NCBI GenBank assembly: GCA_008080565.1
Contig: VIKE01000010.1
Location: forward strand, 1 to 64,000
DNA from: Rhodocyclaceae bacterium
Lineage (GTDB): Bacteria; Pseudomonadota; Gammaproteobacteria; Burkholderiales; Rhodocyclaceae
Reading direction: 5' to 3'
Length of the DNA stretch: 64,000 nucleotides
Shown: one piece after another, positions 25,258 to 34,115 of the stretch
Position numbering within the stretch: the first letter of the stretch is position 1
How the letters are laid out: each line of letters begins with the position of its first letter
The notes under the pieces: generated by a model
The model's input: only the letters and a program-made list of their open reading frames with translations
Databases searched by the model: none
Told to the model about the DNA's origin: nothing
Position numbers and translations under genes: made by a program

Positions 25258-26154
25258 TCAGGAAACCGGCATTTCGGCGCCGATGCCGCGGGCGGCCAGC
25301 GGAATACCGGCAACCGGCAGGCTGACGACGACCTGGCCGGTGCCCGAGCTTTCGAAGTAGGGGCAGACGATCTCGGCCTTGCCCTGGAACTTGTCCCAGC
25401 CGATGGCGCCGAAGAGCATGGCGGTGTCGTGCATCTTGCCTTCGCCGGTGCAGTACTGGGCGTACTCGGGCAGCATGCGCAGGAAGGTGGCCCACTGGCC
25501 TTCTTCCCAGAGTTGCAGGGCGCGCAGGTCGACCTGTTTGTTGAATTCGCGGCTGATCGAATTGAAACCTTCCTCGACCAGGCGGTTTTCCCAGATTTGG
25601 TGGGACATCGAGCCGCTGGCGACGATGGCGACCTTGCAGTTGCTGCGGGCGACGGCCTTGGCCAATGCTTCGCCGAGAATGCGCGATTCGTCGAGGCTGC
25701 CGAAGGTGCTCCAGCCGGCAATCGAGATGACGCGGATCTTGCCTTCCGGATTCATGTAGCGCATCGGCAGGATGGTGCCGTATTCGAGATCGAGCGAGGC
25801 GACCTGGTGGGCGCGCGTCTTGACGCCCATCGCCGTGGCTTCTTCGGCAATCATCGCGCCGAGTTCCGGGTTGCCGGGAAATTCGTAAGGCAAATCCTGA
25901 ATGAAATGCGGAAACTCGTGGCTGGTGTAATTGCCCTTGTGCACCGCATTGTTGTTGATGTGGTAACCGGCATTGACCAGCCAGTGTGTGTCGAAAACGA
26001 TGAAGGTATCGACACCGAGTTCGACGGCGCGACGACCGACTTCGCGCTCGGCGTCGATCGCCGCCTGACGACAACCGTGGGCCGGCCCGGGCTGCTCGGA
26101 AATAAGCATCGAAGGAACATGCGTGGCCTTGATGGCCATGACGATTTCACCCAT
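25258..26154 (-). CDS. Second class III extradiol dioxygenase, HpaD paralogue
   Basis: The 298-residue protein parallels its upstream neighbour HpaD throughout: ATHVPSMLISEQPGPAHGCRQAAID, FDTHWLVNAGYHIN, LEYGTILPMRYMN, SGSMSH and GEGKMHDTAMLFG, so the metal-binding His/His/Glu positions look intact. It differs in the exposed middle and has an extra C-terminal stretch (AGIPLAARGIGAEMPVS). I read it as an active ring-cleavage enzyme with changed substrate range or properties. It may be a recent in-operon duplication with divergence. Confidence 0.85.
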   Translation of the reverse strand: MGEIVMAIKATHVPSMLISEQPGPAHGCRQAAIDAEREVGRRAVELGVDTFIVFDTHWLVNAGYHINNNAVHKGNYTSHEFPHFIQDLPYEFPGNPELGAMIAEEATAMGVKTRAHQVASLDLEYGTILPMRYMNPEGKIRVISIAGWSTFGSLDESRILGEALAKAVARSNCKVAIVASGSMSHQIWENRLVEEGFNSISREFNKQVDLRALQLWEEGQWATFLRMLPEYAQYCTGEGKMHDTAMLFGAIGWDKFQGKAEIVCPYFESSGTGQVVVSLPVAGIPLAARGIGAEMPVS

Positions 26155-26219
26155 GAATCTGTCTCCTGAAGATTTGTTTGATGGTTTCTCTATGGGGATT
26201 CGGATGGCTTTAAGCTCTT

Positions 26220-27068
26220 TTAAATCGGGAAAACTACGTTGATCTGGCCGGTGCCGGACGAACCGAAGTAAGGCGTCACGACTTCGGCCTTGCCTTCGTA
26301 TTGGTCCCAGCCCAGCACCCCGAGCAGCATCGCCGTGTCGTGCATCATTCCTTCACCGTGACACTTCACGGCGTACTCCGGCAACATGCCGCAGAAGGTT
26401 CTCCAGTCGCCCTTCTGCCACAGGTCGACAACATGGTGATCGACCGTTTCGAGGAACGGGTCCCAGACCTTGTGCATGAACTGCTCGGAAACACCATTCT
26501 GGGCGAAGCGGTGCGACAGAGAGCCGGAGGCCAGCACGGCGACGTTACCGTCGTAGTCTTCCTCGATTGCACGACGCACGGCGCGGCCGAGTTCAGCCGA
26601 ATCCATGAGGTTATGCACGGTGCACAGCGCAGAGACCGAGACGACCTTGAACTGCTTGTCCTCGTTCATGTAGCGCATCGGGACCAGCGTGCCGTATTCC
26701 AGCGCCAGGCTGGTCGCGTCGTGGGCGCGGGTGAACACGCCGGCAGCCGTGGCCTGCTCGGCGATGGCCTTGCCCAGTTCCGGGTTGCCCTGATACGAGA
26801 ACGGCATGTTCTTGATGAAGTGCGGCAGCTCGTTGGAGGTATAGATGCCTTCCCAGCTCGGCGCGCAATTGATGTGGTAGCCGGCATTGACCAGCCAGTG
26901 CGTGTCGAAGACGACGATGGTGTCGACCTTCAGCTCACGCATGCGGCGAGCGATTTCCTTGTGACCGTCAATGGCGGCCTGGCGGCAGCCCTTGTGCGGG
27001 CCATCCTGTTCCGACAGGTACATCGACGGAACGTGGGTGATCTTGGCGGCGAGAACGAGTTTGCCCAT
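26220..27068 (-). CDS. hpaD: 3,4-dihydroxyphenylacetate 2,3-dioxygenase
   Basis: A 282-residue LigB-type extradiol dioxygenase. Blocks such as MGKLVLAAKITHVPSMYLSE, HKEIARRMRELKVDTIVVFDTHW, YTSNELPHFI and LEYGTLVPMRYMNEDK resemble enterobacterial HpaD closely, as I recall it. It cleaves homoprotocatechuate meta to the hydroxyls to give 5-carboxymethyl-2-hydroxymuconate semialdehyde, the substrate of HpaE encoded 3 bases upstream. Confidence 0.94.
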   Translation of the reverse strand: MGKLVLAAKITHVPSMYLSEQDGPHKGCRQAAIDGHKEIARRMRELKVDTIVVFDTHWLVNAGYHINCAPSWEGIYTSNELPHFIKNMPFSYQGNPELGKAIAEQATAAGVFTRAHDATSLALEYGTLVPMRYMNEDKQFKVVSVSALCTVHNLMDSAELGRAVRRAIEEDYDGNVAVLASGSLSHRFAQNGVSEQFMHKVWDPFLETVDHHVVDLWQKGDWRTFCGMLPEYAVKCHGEGMMHDTAMLLGVLGWDQYEGKAEVVTPYFGSSGTGQINVVFPI

Positions 27069-27071
27069 GAT

Positions 27072-28526
27072 TTATACCCCCCAGCGCGGGATATGGTGGC
27101 TACCGTAGGAAACCGCGATGTTCTTGGCTTCGCAGAACACTTCGAAGCTGTAATGGTTGCCTTCACGGCCAGTACCCGATGCCTTGGAGCCGCCGAAGGG
27201 CTGGCGCAGGTCGCGGACGTTCTGGCTGTTGACGAAGGTCATGCCCGATTCGATGGCCTTGGCCAGACGGATGGCGCGGCTGGTGTTGTTGGTCCACAGG
27301 TAGGACGACAGGCCATAGGGCGTGTCGTTGGCGATCTGCACGGCTTCTTCTTCGGTCTTGAAGCGGATGATGCAGGGCACCGGCCCGAAGATTTCTTCCT
27401 GGGCGATACGCATCTTGTTGTCCACATCCGCGAAGACGGTCGGCTGGACCCAGAAACCGTTCTTGAACTTGTCGGCGACGACCGGTGCACCGCCCCCGGC
27501 GACGACCTTGGCGCCTTCCTGCTTGCCGAGTTCGATGTAGTAATTGACCTTGTCCATGTGGCCCTTGGAGATCATCGGGCCGATGATGGTGTTCGGGTCC
27601 ATCGGGTCGCCCACCGTCAGGCGCGAGGCGCGGAGGGCGAAGTCGGCGACGAACTTGTCGTAGATGCCTTCCTGGACAATGATCCGCGAACCGGCGGTGC
27701 ACCGTTCGCCGTTATTAGAGAAGATCATGAATATGGCGGCGTCGAGGGCGCGTTCGTAGTCGGCGTCGTCGAAGATGACGAAGGGCGACTTGCCGCCCAG
27801 TTCCATCGAAAACTTCTTGAGGCCGGCGGCCTTGACGATGCGGTTGCCGGTCATGGTCGAACCGGTGAAGGAGATCGAGCGGACATCCGGGTGCGAGACG
27901 AGCGGCTCGCCGGCTTTGTCGCCAAAGCCATGGACGACGTTGAAGACGCCAGCCGGAATGCCGGCTTCGAGGGCCAGTTCGCCGAGGCGGTTGGCGGTCA
28001 GCGGCGACAGTTCGGACATCTTCATTACGGCCGTGTTGCCGAAAGCCAGGCAGGGCGCGGTCTTCCAGGTGGCGGTCATGAACGGCACGTTCCACGGCGA
28101 GATCAGCGCGCAGACGCCGACCGGCTGCCACAGCGTGTAGTTCAGGTGGCCGGTATCGGAATCGTAGGTTTCGCCGTGCATGTGCTGGATCAGCTCGGCG
28201 AAGTAGTTGAAGTTGTCCGAGGCGCGCGGAATCAGCACGCGCTTGGTCTGGTTGGTGACCTGGCCGCAGTCGGCGGTTTCCATGTCGGCGATCGGCTCGA
28301 CATTGGCGGCGATCAGTTCGCCCAGCTTGCGCACCAGACGGGCGCGTTCCTTGACCGGCGTTGCCGCCCAGCCCGGGAAGGCTGCCTTGGCGGCAGCCAC
28401 TGCGGCGTTGATTTCGTCCGACCCGCCGCTGGCGACAGTGTCGATGACTTCGCCGGTCGCCGGGTTGATGGTTTCGAAGGTTTCCTTGCTGCCGACCTTC
28501 TGGCCATTGATGATGTGTTGAATCAT
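27072..28526 (-). CDS. hpaE: 5-carboxymethyl-2-hydroxymuconate semialdehyde dehydrogenase
   Basis: A 484-residue ALDH with ALISPWNVPFMTATWK (about 145-160), MELGGKSPFVIFDDADYE (about 255) and catalytic Cys in NNGERCTAGSRI (about 290). The 2-hydroxymuconate-semialdehyde-type motifs (YPNFAELIQH equivalent, TLWQPVGVCALISPWN) and the position between hpaG and hpaD support HpaE. Confidence 0.93.
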   Translation of the reverse strand: MIQHIINGQKVGSKETFETINPATGEVIDTVASGGSDEINAAVAAAKAAFPGWAATPVKERARLVRKLGELIAANVEPIADMETADCGQVTNQTKRVLIPRASDNFNYFAELIQHMHGETYDSDTGHLNYTLWQPVGVCALISPWNVPFMTATWKTAPCLAFGNTAVMKMSELSPLTANRLGELALEAGIPAGVFNVVHGFGDKAGEPLVSHPDVRSISFTGSTMTGNRIVKAAGLKKFSMELGGKSPFVIFDDADYERALDAAIFMIFSNNGERCTAGSRIIVQEGIYDKFVADFALRASRLTVGDPMDPNTIIGPMISKGHMDKVNYYIELGKQEGAKVVAGGGAPVVADKFKNGFWVQPTVFADVDNKMRIAQEEIFGPVPCIIRFKTEEEAVQIANDTPYGLSSYLWTNNTSRAIRLAKAIESGMTFVNSQNVRDLRQPFGGSKASGTGREGNHYSFEVFCEAKNIAVSYGSHHIPRWGV

Positions 28527-28542
28527 GCTGTTCTCGCTTTCT

Positions 28543-29307
28543 TTATACGGTGGCGAAATAGGTCTGGTCGTCGACGATGGTGTTGATCAGGCAGCAGACG
28601 CCCTCGACTTCGGTCTCGATCACGTCGCCAGCCTTGACGTCAGCGAGGCCTTCCGGCGTGCCAGTCAGGATGATGTCGCCGGGGTTCAGGGTCATGAAAG
28701 ACGTCAGGTATTCGATCAAGGTCGCGATGTCGAAAATCATGTCGGACGTCGTGCCCTGCTGCGTCGTCTTGCCGTTGACCCGGGTCGTCAGCTTGAGTGC
28801 CATCGGGTTCGGCACATCGGCCGCATCGACCAGCCAAGGGCCGAGCGGCGTGCAGCCATCGCGGTTCTTGACGCGCAGGTTCGGGCGGTAATAGTTCTCG
28901 AGGTAATCGCGGATGGCGTAGTCGTTGGCCACGGTGTAGCCAGCCACCATCTCCATCGCCTCGGCCTTGGAAACCTGATAACCGGTCTTGCCAATGACGA
29001 CGGCCAACTCGCACTCGTAGTGCATGTAGGTGGCGTCAGCCGGGCGACGGGTCTTTGCTCGGTGGCCGACGATGGTGTTCGGCCCCTTGAGGAAGGCGAG
29101 CGGCACTTCCGGTGCCTTGAAAGCCAGTTCCTTGGCGTGGTCGGCGTAGTTGAGGCCGAGTGCGAAGACGGCACCGGGAACAACCGGCGGCAGCCAGCTG
29201 ACCTCGGCTTCGTTGAGCCAGCGGCCATCGGCCAGTTGGACACGGCCGTCAGCCGCCTGCGTCACTTCATGGATGGCGCCCTGGAATGCTATGCGACCGC
29301 GCTTCAT
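28543..29307 (-). CDS. hpaG2: HpaG C-terminal-type isomerase/decarboxylase subunit
   Basis: A 254-residue fumarylacetoacetate hydrolase-fold protein: FALGLNYADHAKEL (about 50-63), YECELAVVIGKTGYQVSK with the metal-binding E-x-E (about 105), and GDIILTGTPEGLADVKAGDVIETEVEG near the end. In E. coli HpaG is one fused two-domain protein; here the two halves are separate genes overlapping as ATGA. It decarboxylates or isomerises the 5-oxo-pent-3-ene-1,2,5-tricarboxylate intermediate. Confidence 0.9.
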   Translation of the reverse strand: MKRGRIAFQGAIHEVTQAADGRVQLADGRWLNEAEVSWLPPVVPGAVFALGLNYADHAKELAFKAPEVPLAFLKGPNTIVGHRAKTRRPADATYMHYECELAVVIGKTGYQVSKAEAMEMVAGYTVANDYAIRDYLENYYRPNLRVKNRDGCTPLGPWLVDAADVPNPMALKLTTRVNGKTTQQGTTSDMIFDIATLIEYLTSFMTLNPGDIILTGTPEGLADVKAGDVIETEVEGVCCLINTIVDDQTYFATV

Positions 29308-29948
29308 GCCTGCGCTCCTTGAATCGAGAATTGAATACTGCCGACGCCCTCGGCACTGATCTTGACCTGACTGCCGGCAGCGGCCTGCGGCGCCATGTAG
29401 CTGACGCCGACGAGCAGGACGTCGCCCTGGCTCAGGGTCATGAACTCGGTGACATCGACCAGCAGTTGGGCCGGGTCGCGGACCAGATCGGCCAGCGAAC
29501 GCTGTTCGACAACCTTGCCATCGATCTCAGTCGTAATGACCAGTTTGGCCAGCTCGATCAGCGGCTTGACCGAGCTGATTGGCAGTGAGCCGTCGAAGCA
29601 CTTCTCGCGAATGGCCGGGCGGTAGTAGCTGTCGTGCGGCAGGCTAAGATCGCCGGCCAGCACGACGCCGGCCACGGCGTCCAGCGCCTTGGCGCGGGTC
29701 AGGCGAGCCGCAGCACGGCCCATGACCAGACCGATGGTGGCGCCAACCTCTACCGTTTTTGCCCCTTTTGGCAGGTTGACCGCAGCACCGCAGCAAACCC
29801 GGGTGTTGGCCGGTTTGATGTACATCGCCGGGGCTTTCGGGGCGCCTTTGTAGGGTGCCGCTTCGAGCGCATCGCCAATCTTGCGGAGCGAGGTGTGGTC
29901 GTTGAGGACGACGCCGAAAACCGACCCACTGACTTTCTGTTTAATCAT
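29304..29948 (-). CDS. hpaG1: HpaG N-terminal-type isomerase/decarboxylase subunit
   Basis: A 214-residue FAH-fold protein (SVFGVVLNDHTSLRKIG at the start, MYIKPANTRVCCGAAVNLP, VEVGATIGLVMGRAA and SQGDVLLVGVSYMAP). It matches the N-terminal half of HpaG, which in E. coli is fused to the second half. It begins the catabolic part of the operon, directly after the TRAP permease gene. Confidence 0.88.
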   Translation of the reverse strand: MIKQKVSGSVFGVVLNDHTSLRKIGDALEAAPYKGAPKAPAMYIKPANTRVCCGAAVNLPKGAKTVEVGATIGLVMGRAAARLTRAKALDAVAGVVLAGDLSLPHDSYYRPAIREKCFDGSLPISSVKPLIELAKLVITTEIDGKVVEQRSLADLVRDPAQLLVDVTEFMTLSQGDVLLVGVSYMAPQAAAGSQVKISAEGVGSIQFSIQGAQA

Positions 29949-29963
29949 TTATTGAGACTCCAA

Positions 29964-31292
29964 TCAGCCGAGATAATGAACCAGGCCGAGGCACAGGACA
30001 GGGAAGAAAACGAGGCAGATGATGCGGATGAAATCAGAGGCCAGGAAGGGCATGACACCCCAGGCGGTCTCGCTCATCGGCACATCCTTGGCAATCTTGT
30101 TGATGACGTAGAGGTTCATGCCGACCGGCGGATGAACCAGACCGATTTCGACAACCATCAGCGCAAGGATACCGAACCAGATCGATTTGTCCTCGACAGC
30201 CATGCCGAAGAAATCGAGGCCCATCACCATCGGATAGAAAATGGGAATGGTGAGCAGGATCATGGCCAGCGAATCCATCACGCAGCCGAGCAGGATGTAG
30301 ATGACGAGGATGGAAAACAGCACGACCAGAGCGGGCAAACCGCTGTTCTGAACCCAGGTTGCCAGCTCGGTCGGCATTTGCGACAAGGCCAGGCTGGAGT
30401 TGAGCAGGTCGGCGCCGATCAGGACCATGAAGATCATGCCGGTGGCGTGCGCCGTGCCATAGACGCTCTGCAGGAAGTCCTTGGTGCGCATGCCGCCGGA
30501 GACGGCGGCGATGATGCCGCAGGCTGCGGCGCCAATCGAGGCGGCTTCGGTCGGGTTGGCCCAGCCGCCATAGATGCCGACGATGACGACAAGGAAGACG
30601 CAGAGCACGGGAATGATGTTGATCTGGGCCTTGATCATCTGGGCGAACGGCACCTTGACGCCAGCCGGCCCGGCCGACGGATCGCGGCGAACGATGATGG
30701 CAATGACCAGGATGTAGCCCAGCGCAGCGATGATGCCGGGGATGACGGCGGCGACGAAGAGCTTGCCGATTGATTCCTGGGTCAGCACGGCGTAGATGAC
30801 CAGCGGCACCGACGGCGGAATCATGATGCCGAGCGTGCCGGACGCGGCCAGCGTAGCGGTGGAGAGTTTGCCGGAATAACCGGCTGCCTTGAGTTCAGGC
30901 AAAGCGACCTGCCCCATCGTCGCGGCGGTCGCCAGCGAGGAACCGCAGATGGCGCCGAACGCCGCACAGGCTGCCGTCGAGGCCATGGCCAGACCGCCGC
31001 GCCAGTGGCCGATCAGCGTGCCGGCCGCCTTGAACAGCGCCTTGGACAGCCCGCCGTGGGTGGCGAACTGCCCCATCAGGATGAACAGCGGAATGACTGC
31101 CAGGTCGTAATTGGAAACCCGGGCATAGACCAGGTTATTGAGGGTGTACAGCAGGCCTGATGTTTCGCCGCTATTCATGACGAGGTAGATGCTGCCCCCC
31201 GTGATGAACATGGCCATGGTGATATGCACCCGAACGGCGAGCATGCCGAGCAGGCAGGCGAAGCCGATGAGACCGATTGCGGTACCGCTCAT
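29964..31292 (-). CDS. dctM: TRAP transporter large permease
   Basis: The product starts at MSGTAIGLIGFACLLGMLAVRVHI (31292), where ATG overlaps the dctQ stop (ATGA); the ORF-track start at 31403 lies inside dctQ. It has 442 residues with about a dozen hydrophobic segments, including GAICGSSLATAATMG and SGTLGIMIPPSVPLVIYA, DctM marks. It forms the transporter with DctQ and DctP; by position the substrate is 4-hydroxyphenylacetate or a related acid. Confidence 0.93.
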   Translation of the reverse strand: MSGTAIGLIGFACLLGMLAVRVHITMAMFITGGSIYLVMNSGETSGLLYTLNNLVYARVSNYDLAVIPLFILMGQFATHGGLSKALFKAAGTLIGHWRGGLAMASTAACAAFGAICGSSLATAATMGQVALPELKAAGYSGKLSTATLAASGTLGIMIPPSVPLVIYAVLTQESIGKLFVAAVIPGIIAALGYILVIAIIVRRDPSAGPAGVKVPFAQMIKAQINIIPVLCVFLVVIVGIYGGWANPTEAASIGAAACGIIAAVSGGMRTKDFLQSVYGTAHATGMIFMVLIGADLLNSSLALSQMPTELATWVQNSGLPALVVLFSILVIYILLGCVMDSLAMILLTIPIFYPMVMGLDFFGMAVEDKSIWFGILALMVVEIGLVHPPVGMNLYVINKIAKDVPMSETAWGVMPFLASDFIRIICLVFFPVLCLGLVHYLG

Positions 31293-31831
31293 TTGTGGGC
31301 TCCGGGAATGTTCTTGGTCGGGTGAAAGTGGGCGTAGGCCCGGTAGGCTGCGCAGATCATCATGAGAAACAGGCCAGGCACGAGCAGCGCCGTCGGAATC
31401 CACAACGGCAGCGAAACCAGTGTCGTGACTTCCTCCGATTCATGCGTGGCGATGGCCGACAGGATGGTGCGCCAGACGAGAATGCCCGAAACGATGGCGA
31501 AGAGCACTTCGGCCATGCCATCGATCGGACGTTTCAGGGAATCACGCATGTTTTCAGTGAAGAAATCGACCTTGATATGTTCGCCGAGCAGCGTGCAGTA
31601 CGGCAGGAAAGCAGTCGCCGCGACCGCCGTGCCGGCCTGCATCAACTCGATATCGCCATTGACCGAGCCAAAGCCCAGCTTGCGGCCGATGATCGAGACC
31701 AGCGACATGGCAATCAGGGCGATGAACAATACACCGCCTGAAATCGCCATCGTCTTGCCGGCCATGATCAGGTAGTGCTCGACCCTGTCGTGCTCTACCA
31801 GTTCATGGGGTATCCCCATCGGATCTTGCAT
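31289..31831 (-). CDS. dctQ: TRAP transporter small permease
   Basis: A 180-residue protein with four hydrophobic segments (about 28-48, 65-85, 108-128, 145-163) and the DctQ pattern AFLPYCTLLGEHIKVDFF between helices 2 and 3. It is encoded between the solute-binding protein and the large permease. Confidence 0.92.
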   Translation of the reverse strand: MQDPMGIPHELVEHDRVEHYLIMAGKTMAISGGVLFIALIAMSLVSIIGRKLGFGSVNGDIELMQAGTAVAATAFLPYCTLLGEHIKVDFFTENMRDSLKRPIDGMAEVLFAIVSGILVWRTILSAIATHESEEVTTLVSLPLWIPTALLVPGLFLMMICAAYRAYAHFHPTKNIPGAHK

Positions 31832-31855
31832 GCTGTTCCCCTTTTCCTGATCTTT

Positions 31856-32731
31856 TTATTTGTTGGTGCCGGTCAGTTCGCGGGCCGAAGCGATCAGCTT
31901 CTTGCCGTCCAGACCTTTTTCGCCAACCTGCTTGGCCCATTCGTCCTCGACACTGGCCGTCGCCTGCTTCATGGCCGCCACCTGGGTGGCGCTGAAAGTG
32001 GTGATCTTGTTGCCCTGAGCAGCGATGCGCTTGCGGGTATCGGCCGCAAAGTCGTCGAACATGGCGCCGAATTTGCCGACCATGACTTCGCCGGTCGTCT
32101 TGTCGACGATGGCCTTGAGGTCAGCCGGCAGGCCGTCGTACTTGGCCTTGTTCATGAGTACGGTGAGCACGGTGGCGGTCGGGTGAGCGACGCCGGCAGC
32201 CGGTTGGGCGTGGAATTTGGTGACTTCGGAAAGCTTGGTCGGGAAAACCAGTTCCCAGGCGCCGAGCGAACCGTCAACGACGCCCTTGGCGATAGCTTCG
32301 GTGACCTGGGCCGGCGGCATGGCGACTGGCGAGCCACCAAGGGCAGCCAGGGTCTTGGCACCGACGCGGGTCGAGGTGCGCAACTTCATGCCGGCAAAAC
32401 CGGTCAGGCCGACGATTTCCTTCTTGGCGGTATGTACCGGGAAGCGACCGGCCGAGTAACCCGGGCCGGTCCACACCACGTCGGCGACGCCGTTCTTGAC
32501 CTGATCAACCAGTTGGGCCGGCGTGCCGCCGAGCTGCATGGCCGGGTAGAACTGGCACTTGATGCGGCCATTCGACTGCTTGCCCATCTCGTCACACCAC
32601 GGCTGCAGGACTTTTTGCTGGGTCGGCGCAGCGGAAGGCAGGAAGTGCGCGATCTTCAAGGTCACTTCCTGGGCAGCGGCCGGCAGCGCAACGGCCAAGG
32701 CAGCAACGGCAATCAGGTTACGGTAGTTCAT
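31856..32731 (-). CDS. dctP: TRAP transporter solute-binding protein, DctP type
   Basis: A 291-residue protein with a signal peptide (NLIAVAALAVALPAAAQE) and a mature start KIAHFLPSAAPTQQKVLQPW that is typical of DctP proteins. The ligand-binding Arg of the family is plausible in MKLRTSTRVGAKTLAALGG. First gene of the TRAP-hpa operon; two HpaR-like palindromes lie 40-85 bp upstream. Confidence 0.92.
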   Translation of the reverse strand: MNYRNLIAVAALAVALPAAAQEVTLKIAHFLPSAAPTQQKVLQPWCDEMGKQSNGRIKCQFYPAMQLGGTPAQLVDQVKNGVADVVWTGPGYSAGRFPVHTAKKEIVGLTGFAGMKLRTSTRVGAKTLAALGGSPVAMPPAQVTEAIAKGVVDGSLGAWELVFPTKLSEVTKFHAQPAAGVAHPTATVLTVLMNKAKYDGLPADLKAIVDKTTGEVMVGKFGAMFDDFAADTRKRIAAQGNKITTFSATQVAAMKQATASVEDEWAKQVGEKGLDGKKLIASARELTGTNK

Positions 32732-32770
32732 TCGACATCTCCTCGATGAGTGTGGGTGAGCCCACGTTTA

Positions 32771-32787
32771 TTAACATGTTAGTGATT
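32771..32787. promoter_or_regulatory. HpaR-like operator, TRAP-hpa operon, proximal half
   Basis: TTAACATGTTAGTGATT lies 40 bp upstream of the dctP start. It shares the AACATRTTAGTGATT core with the site between hpaA and hpaR read on its other strand. Position overlaps where a promoter should lie, which fits repression. Confidence 0.65.
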
Positions 32788-32793
32788 AAATTA

Positions 32794-32815
32794 AATCACT
32801 ACTATGTTAGTGAGT
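32794..32815. promoter_or_regulatory. HpaR-like operator, TRAP-hpa operon, distal half
   Basis: AATCACTACTATGTTAGTGAGT is a palindrome (ATCACTA-N6-TAGTGAG). Centre-to-centre it is about 25 bp from the proximal site, so two MarR-type dimers could bind on similar faces of the helix. Confidence 0.65.
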
Positions 32816-32827
32816 CAATGGGTGAAG

Positions 32828-32864
32828 CATTTTATTTTTGGGCTTTTTTTCCGGTTGACCGTGG
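32828..32864 (-). repeat. Dispersed repeat, copy C
   Basis: The minus strand reads CCACGGTCAACCGG, eight A-rich bases, GCCCAAAAATAAAATG. It lies after the phenol-hydroxylase reductase gene and before the TRAP operators, again in an intergenic space. One G-to-A difference is seen in the ATGAAATG end. Confidence 0.78.
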
Positions 32865-32904
32865 AAGTCTCTTTCCGACTCCGACGGCCAACCTGATGTA
32901 CCGC

Positions 32905-33966
32905 TCAGACGCGCTTGAACAGCGGGCTGCGCACCTGTTGTGCATCGGCGGCCGAGAAGAATTTTTCGGTGTAGATGTCGCGCTCGAACAGGCGGCCCTG
33001 CATGAGCGTCGTGATGCAGGCGTCGATCATGACCGGAGGGCCGCACAGGTAGGCCTTGTTGCCGCGGAAGTCGTTGTCGAAATGGGCCTTGGCCGCCTCG
33101 TGAACGAACCCGCGGAAACCCGTCCACCCACTGTCGACCGGCTCGTCGTTGAGGGCCGGGACGTAGGTGAAGTTGGCGTGCTTGGCCGCCAGATCGACGA
33201 ATTCCTGATGATAGTAAAGCTCACCCTGGTTGCGCGCGCCGTAGACCAGCGTGATTGGCTGTTCGCTGCCCTCCTCCAGCAGATCGAGCAGCATCGAGCG
33301 CGGGCTGGACAGACCGGAACCGCCAGCCATGAACAGCGACGGGACATTGGCCGACTTGTGCACGAAGAAACGACCGTAGGGGCCTGACACGGTGATCTTG
33401 TCGCCGACCTTGAGTTCGTTGTGAATCCAGGCCGTACCGGCGCCGCCGGGGACGATGCGGATATTCAGTTCGATCTCGTTGCCGGTCGACGGCACGTTGG
33501 CCAGCGAGAAGGCGCGATGGCCGAGGCCGTTCGGCAGGTTCATGTTGATGTACTGGCCGGCCTGGAAGTCGAGCACTTCGTCGTTGTCGAGCTTGAGCCA
33601 GATGCCTTTGATGGTCGGCGTCAGGTTCTCGATGCGGCTGACCACACCGGGGAAATCGCGCACGGGAATATCACGCGCATCCTCGTCGGTTTCCATCTCG
33701 ACTTCGATGGTCATGTCGGATTCGAGCCTGGCGCAGCAGGCCAGCGCCAGCCCTTCCTCGCGCTCGAAATCCATCAGGGCAAAACTGGAAGAACTGCCGT
33801 GGTCAACTTCCCCATCGGTGATACATACCTTGCAGGTGGCGCAATAGCCCTGGCCGCAGGCGTGCGGCAGGTAGATGCCGGCGCGCAGCGCGGCATCAAG
33901 GATGGTCTGGCCGTCTTCGACCTCGATGGTCCTGCCAAGGGGCTCGATACTCAGTTCGTAGCTCAT
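32905..33966 (-). CDS. dmpP: Phenol hydroxylase-type reductase component (FAD, 2Fe-2S)
   Basis: A 353-residue reductase: plant-type 2Fe-2S domain with CGQGYCATCKVC (about 36-47) and a distal Cys near 77, FAD motif HRAFSLANVPS (about 145-155) and NAD-binding GGSGLSSPRSMLLDL (about 225). It passes electrons from NADH to the diiron hydroxylase. It is the last gene of the dmp-type operon. Confidence 0.93.
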   Translation of the reverse strand: MSYELSIEPLGRTIEVEDGQTILDAALRAGIYLPHACGQGYCATCKVCITDGEVDHGSSSSFALMDFEREEGLALACCARLESDMTIEVEMETDEDARDIPVRDFPGVVSRIENLTPTIKGIWLKLDNDEVLDFQAGQYINMNLPNGLGHRAFSLANVPSTGNEIELNIRIVPGGAGTAWIHNELKVGDKITVSGPYGRFFVHKSANVPSLFMAGGSGLSSPRSMLLDLLEEGSEQPITLVYGARNQGELYYHQEFVDLAAKHANFTYVPALNDEPVDSGWTGFRGFVHEAAKAHFDNDFRGNKAYLCGPPVMIDACITTLMQGRLFERDIYTEKFFSAADAQQVRSPLFKRV

Positions 33967-34006
33967 TTTTTTATCCTGTTCTTGTCTGGTGGGCTGATGC
34001 CTCTTT

Positions 34007-34093
34007 AACCCCCCCTGCCCCCCTTGTCAGGGGGGAGTCGGCTTATCGTGACCGGGCAGCCCCTCCCCTGACAAGGGGAGGCTGGGAGGGGTT
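34007..34093. repeat. REP/MITE-like palindromic element
   Basis: An 87-bp element with outer ends AACCCC and GGGGTT. Inside are two hairpins, CCCCCC-TTGTCA-GGGGGG and CTCCCC-TGACAA-GGGGAG, that are inverted copies of each other. It sits inside the dmp-type operon, between the components O and P, where it may stabilise or attenuate the mRNA. Similar G/C-rich palindromes are common in Proteobacteria. Confidence 0.75.
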
Positions 34094-34115
34094 GCCTTTC
34101 GCCTTCAACGGCCAA

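Noticed and set aside
23422-26169. 915-aa plus-strand ORF across hpaI, hpaH, hpaF and the second hpaD
   Set aside because: It is antisense to four well-supported hpa genes, is rich in Arg, His, Gly and Asp as expected for the opposite strand of GC-biased genes, and shows no family motif.
26301-28586. 761-aa plus-strand ORF opposite hpaD and hpaE
   Set aside because: Same reason: an antisense open frame created by codon bias; both minus-strand genes have full conserved motifs.
29775-29790. GGTTGACCGC inside hpaG1 and near 25240 as possible repeat copies
   Set aside because: Only the GGTTGACCG core matches; the A-rich middle and ATGAAATG end are missing.
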